Shown here: positions 61,695 to 64,000 of the stretch, one piece after another
Position numbering within the stretch: position 1 is the first letter of the stretch
How the letters are laid out: each line of letters starts with the position of its first letter
Source: Streptomyces hygroscopicus
Lineage (GTDB): Bacteria > Actinomycetota > Actinomycetes > Streptomycetales > Streptomycetaceae
Direction of reading: 5' to 3'
DNA length: 64,000 nucleotides
Assembly: GCA_002021875.1 (NCBI GenBank)
Contig: CP018627.1
Location: 3,968,001-4,032,000, forward strand
The notes under the pieces: model-generated
The model's input: the letters and a program-made list of their open reading frames with translations, nothing else
The model's database searches: none
Told to the model about the DNA's origin: nothing
Position numbers and translations under genes: made by a program

Positions 61695-64000
61695 TCAACG
61701 GCCCAGCCCGATCCGGCGATGACGAACGCGGCGCGCGGCAAGCCGCTCGCCCGGGTCCTGGGCGCGCAGGGCGGCGAGTTCGGCACCGAGGAGACGGCCG
61801 AGGCGGCTGAGGAAGACATCGGGGGCACGGGAGGCGTCCCCGACACGGGAGGCGTCCCCGGCACGGGAGGCGTCCCCGGCACGGGAGGTCTCCGGGGCCC
61901 CGGAGGCACCCTCGACCTGGGAAGCGTCCCCAGCCTGGGAGCCGTCCCCGACGCGGGAGGCGTCCCCAGCCCGGGAGGCGTCCCCAGCCCGGGAGGCGTC
62001 CTCGGCACGGGAGGCGTCCTCGGCACGGGAGCCGTCCTCAGCACGGGAGCCGTCCCCGAGGCCGGAGGCTTCCTCCTCCACAATGCGGTCGACGATGCCC
62101 TGGGCGAGAAGATCGGCGGAGCGTACGCCCTGGCGGGCGGCGACCTCGTACGCCCGCTCCGTCGTGCGGTGGAGGATCGCGGACGCGCCCTCCGGCGGCA
62201 GCGGCGACAGCCAGGCGTGGCGCGCGGCCACGACCCGGTCGGCGGGCAGCAGCGCGAGCGCGGCGCCGCCGGCGCCCTGGCCGAGCAGCAGGCAGAGGGT
62301 GGGCGCGGGCAGGGTCACCATGTCGGCGAGGCACCGCGCTATCTCCGCCGCGAGCCCGCCCTCCTCCGCCTCACGGCTGAGCGCGGCGCCCGCGGTGTCG
62401 ATGACGGTGAGCAGCGGCAGGCCGAGTTCGGCGGCGATGTGCATTCCGCGCCGCGCGGTCCGCAACCCCGCCGGGCCCAGCGCCTGCCCCTCCCCCGGCC
62501 CCTCGGCCGTATCGCCTTCGCGGGCGCTGCGCCGGTTGTGGCCGAGGACGACGCAGGGCGTCCCGCCGACCCGGGCGAGCGCGAGCAACAACCCGGGATC
62601 GTGTTCCCCGGCCCCCGTACCGCTGAGCGGACTCACATCCTCGGCGGCAACCCGCAACAGATCCCGCACCCCGGGCCGCTCAGCCCGCCGCGAAGCCCGA
62701 ATCGACACCTCCGCCGACGGCACAACGGCCCCCGGCCCCGCGCCGTCGGGGGCCCCGCCGAAGTCGGCGGGCGCGGCCCGATCGTGGGCGGACCCCACGC
62801 CCGCGGCCACCTCCGGCGTGGCGACGCCACCCGCGCCCTGCTCGGCGCCGCGCCCACCAGGCGCCACGTACCCATGGACGACGGACGAGGGCCCGGCCTC
62901 CGCGTCCCGCCGCCCCTCGGCCCCGTCCTCGGCGCCCTCGCCGCGTGCGGCAGTTCCCTTCGGCTCCCAGGCGTCGGCGCCGGGCGCGTCACCCGGCGTG
63001 CCGGGCCTCGCTTCGCCAGCGAGCCCGGCTGCGCCGCAGGCGGCCACCGATGCGCGCGGGGCGGCCCCATCGCCCGCCGCCCGTGCTGCGCCCGGCGCAC
63101 CGGGCGCGGGCTCGGGCTCGGTGGAGGCCCCGCCTCCAGCCCCACGCCGCCCGGGTTCCTCCGCCGCTGGGGCGGCGCCGGAGGCCGGGGCCACCCCGAG
63201 GCCGGAAGCCAGGGCCACCCCGGCGCCGGAAGCCGGGGCCGTCCCGAGACCGGAAGCCGGGGCCGTCCCGAGACCGGAAGCCGGGGCGGACTCGCCCGCG
63301 CAGAGGACCCTCAACACTCGGGCGGCCACGCCCGACAGGCGGCTCAGGGGGAGGACCGCGTCGATCAGGCCGTGGTTCATCAGGTTCTCGGCGTTCTGCA
63401 CGCCGGGCGGAAACTCCTCCCCGTACAGGGCCTCGTGCACCCGCGGGCCCATGAAGCCGATCAGGGCGCCCGGTTCGGCGGCGGTGACATGGCCGAGGGA
63501 GCCCCAGGAGGCGAGGACGCCGCCGGTTGTGGGGTGGCGGAGGTGGACGAGATACGGCAGGCCCGCCGCCTTGTGGTCCGTGATCGCCGCGGCCACCTTC
63601 ACCATCTGCAGAAACGCGACCGTGCCCTCCTGCATCCGGGTGCCGCCCGACGCCGGGGCCGCGAGCAGGGGCAGCCGTTCCGCCGTGGCCCGCTCCACGG
63701 CCCGTACCAGCCGCTCCCCCGCGGCGACCCCTATCGAGCCGGCCAGGAAGCGGAACTCGCAGGCGACCAGCGCCACCCTGCGCCCCTCGATACGGCCCTC
63801 ACCGGTGATGACCGACTCGTCCAGCCCGGTGCGCTCCCGTGCCCGCTCCAGGTCGGCCCGGTAGTCGGGGTCGTCCGTGGTGATCTCCACCGGTTCGTCC
63901 CAGCCGTGCCAGCTACCGGGGTCGACGATGGCCTCGATCAGCTCACGGGCCGAGGCGCGGGCGGCGGCGCCACGGGAGGCGCCCGCGCCGCCGGGGCCGC
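61695..64000 (-). CDS. Acetyl-CoA carboxylase-type carboxyltransferase (beta-alpha fusion), 5' end outside window
   Basis: The frame is open across 63891-64000 (reading ARELIEAIVDPGSWHGWDEPVE before the first in-window GTG at 63890), so the gene starts beyond the window. The first half is AccD-like: GLDESVITGEGRIEGRRVALVA, ASGGTRMQEGTVAFLQMVK, LRHPTTGGVLASWGSLGHV. The second half is AccA-like: LPLLTVIDTAGAALSREAEEGGLAAEIARCLADM, LLLGQGAGGAALALLPADRVVA. Between them lie about 200 low-complexity residues, and the C-terminal side has many SRAGDA-type repeats. It may supply malonyl units, or a carboxylated building block. Confidence 0.85.
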   Translation of the reverse strand, partial: GPGGAGASRGAAARASARELIEAIVDPGSWHGWDEPVEITTDDPDYRADLERARERTGLDESVITGEGRIEGRRVALVACEFRFLAGSIGVAAGERLVRAVERATAERLPLLAAPASGGTRMQEGTVAFLQMVKVAAAITDHKAAGLPYLVHLRHPTTGGVLASWGSLGHVTAAEPGALIGFMGPRVHEALYGEEFPPGVQNAENLMNHGLIDAVLPLSRLSGVAARVLRVLCAGESAPASGLGTAPASGLGTAPASGAGVALASGLGVAPASGAAPAAEEPGRRGAGGGASTEPEPAPGAPGAARAAGDGAAPRASVAACGAAGLAGEARPGTPGDAPGADAWEPKGTAARGEGAEDGAEGRRDAEAGPSSVVHGYVAPGGRGAEQGAGGVATPEVAAGVGSAHDRAAPADFGGAPDGAGPGAVVPSAEVSIRASRRAERPGVRDLLRVAAEDVSPLSGTGAGEHDPGLLLALARVGGTPCVVLGHNRRSAREGDTAEGPGEGQALGPAGLRTARRGMHIAAELGLPLLTVIDTAGAALSREAEEGGLAAEIARCLADMVTLPAPTLCLLLGQGAGGAALALLPADRVVAARHAWLSPLPPEGASAILHRTTERAYEVAARQGVRSADLLAQGIVDRIVEEEASGLGDGSRAEDGSRAEDASRAEDASRAGDASRAGDASRVGDGSQAGDASQVEGASGAPETSRAGDASRAGDASRVGDASRAPDVFLSRLGRLLGAELAALRAQDPGERLAARRVRHRRIGLGR
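61823..62070 (-). repeat. 18-bp minisatellite in the carboxyltransferase gene
   Basis: About fourteen diverged units of the type GGCGTCCCCGGCACGGGA run head to tail and encode SRAGDA, SRVGDA, SRAEDA and similar hexapeptides near the C-terminus. The unit length keeps the frame. Confidence 0.8.

Overview
The window is high-GC actinobacterial DNA, most likely Streptomyces. The evidence is the codon use, frequent GTG/TTG starts, a DUF5925-type AAA+ ATPase, an XRE plus DUF397 regulator pair, a large modular type I polyketide synthase and an IdeR/DmdR-type iron box. No rRNA, tRNA or CRISPR array was found.

Layout. (1) 0-10.4 kb: an operon for a surface polysaccharide (small membrane protein, GNAT/FemAB-like protein, two family-2 glycosyltransferases, a polysaccharide deacetylase, and a 1438-residue fusion of a Wzx-like flippase to a second multi-membrane-spanning half), facing a secreted glycoside hydrolase across a shared terminator. 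(2) 10.6-16.9 kb: housekeeping and accessory genes (AAA+ ATPase probably starting at CTG, dimethylarginine dimethylaminohydrolase, GntR and TetR regulators, a methyltransferase-NUDIX fusion, a methyltransferase broken by one in-frame TGA, an orphan XRE protein). (3) 16.9-20.65 kb: a decayed insertion-sequence zone bounded by two inverted copies of an 84-bp IS end, with transposase fragments, a frameshifted HxlR regulator and an intact XRE/SDR pair. (4) 20.7-28.0 kb: export and signalling genes (MFS pump plus FAD monooxygenase; MMPL exporter plus two-component system). The two exporter genes carry the same ~150-bp leader in opposite orientation. (5) 28.0-47.6 kb: the centrepiece, a one-protein triketide synthase (KSQ-AT-ACP / KS-AT-DH-KR-ACP / KS-AT-KR0-ACP-TE), a divergent gene fusing a carboxymuconolactone-decarboxylase-like domain to a degenerate PD-(D/E)xK-like domain, and a complete fkbGHIJK-type methoxymalonyl-ACP cassette. 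(6) 48-54.8 kb: a TetR/SDR pair with three phased operators, an XRE/DUF397/amidotransferase overlap group, TauE, Uma2, AraC and VOC genes. (7) 54.8-64 kb: an iron-box-controlled NIS siderophore operon (ATP-grasp, two IucA/IucC synthetases, PLP decarboxylase) next to a carboxyltransferase that runs off the window. Several of these genes contain in-frame minisatellites.

How it may work together. The synthase should make a propionate-primed, C4-unsaturated, C3-keto triketide. The adjacent methoxymalonyl cassette and the non-standard motif of the last AT suggest a C2 methoxy group. The KR of the last module lacks its catalytic tyrosine, so C3 should stay a ketone. The FAD monooxygenase, the CMD-like fusion protein and the two exporters are candidate tailoring, resistance and export functions. 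I do not recognise a described product with this combination.
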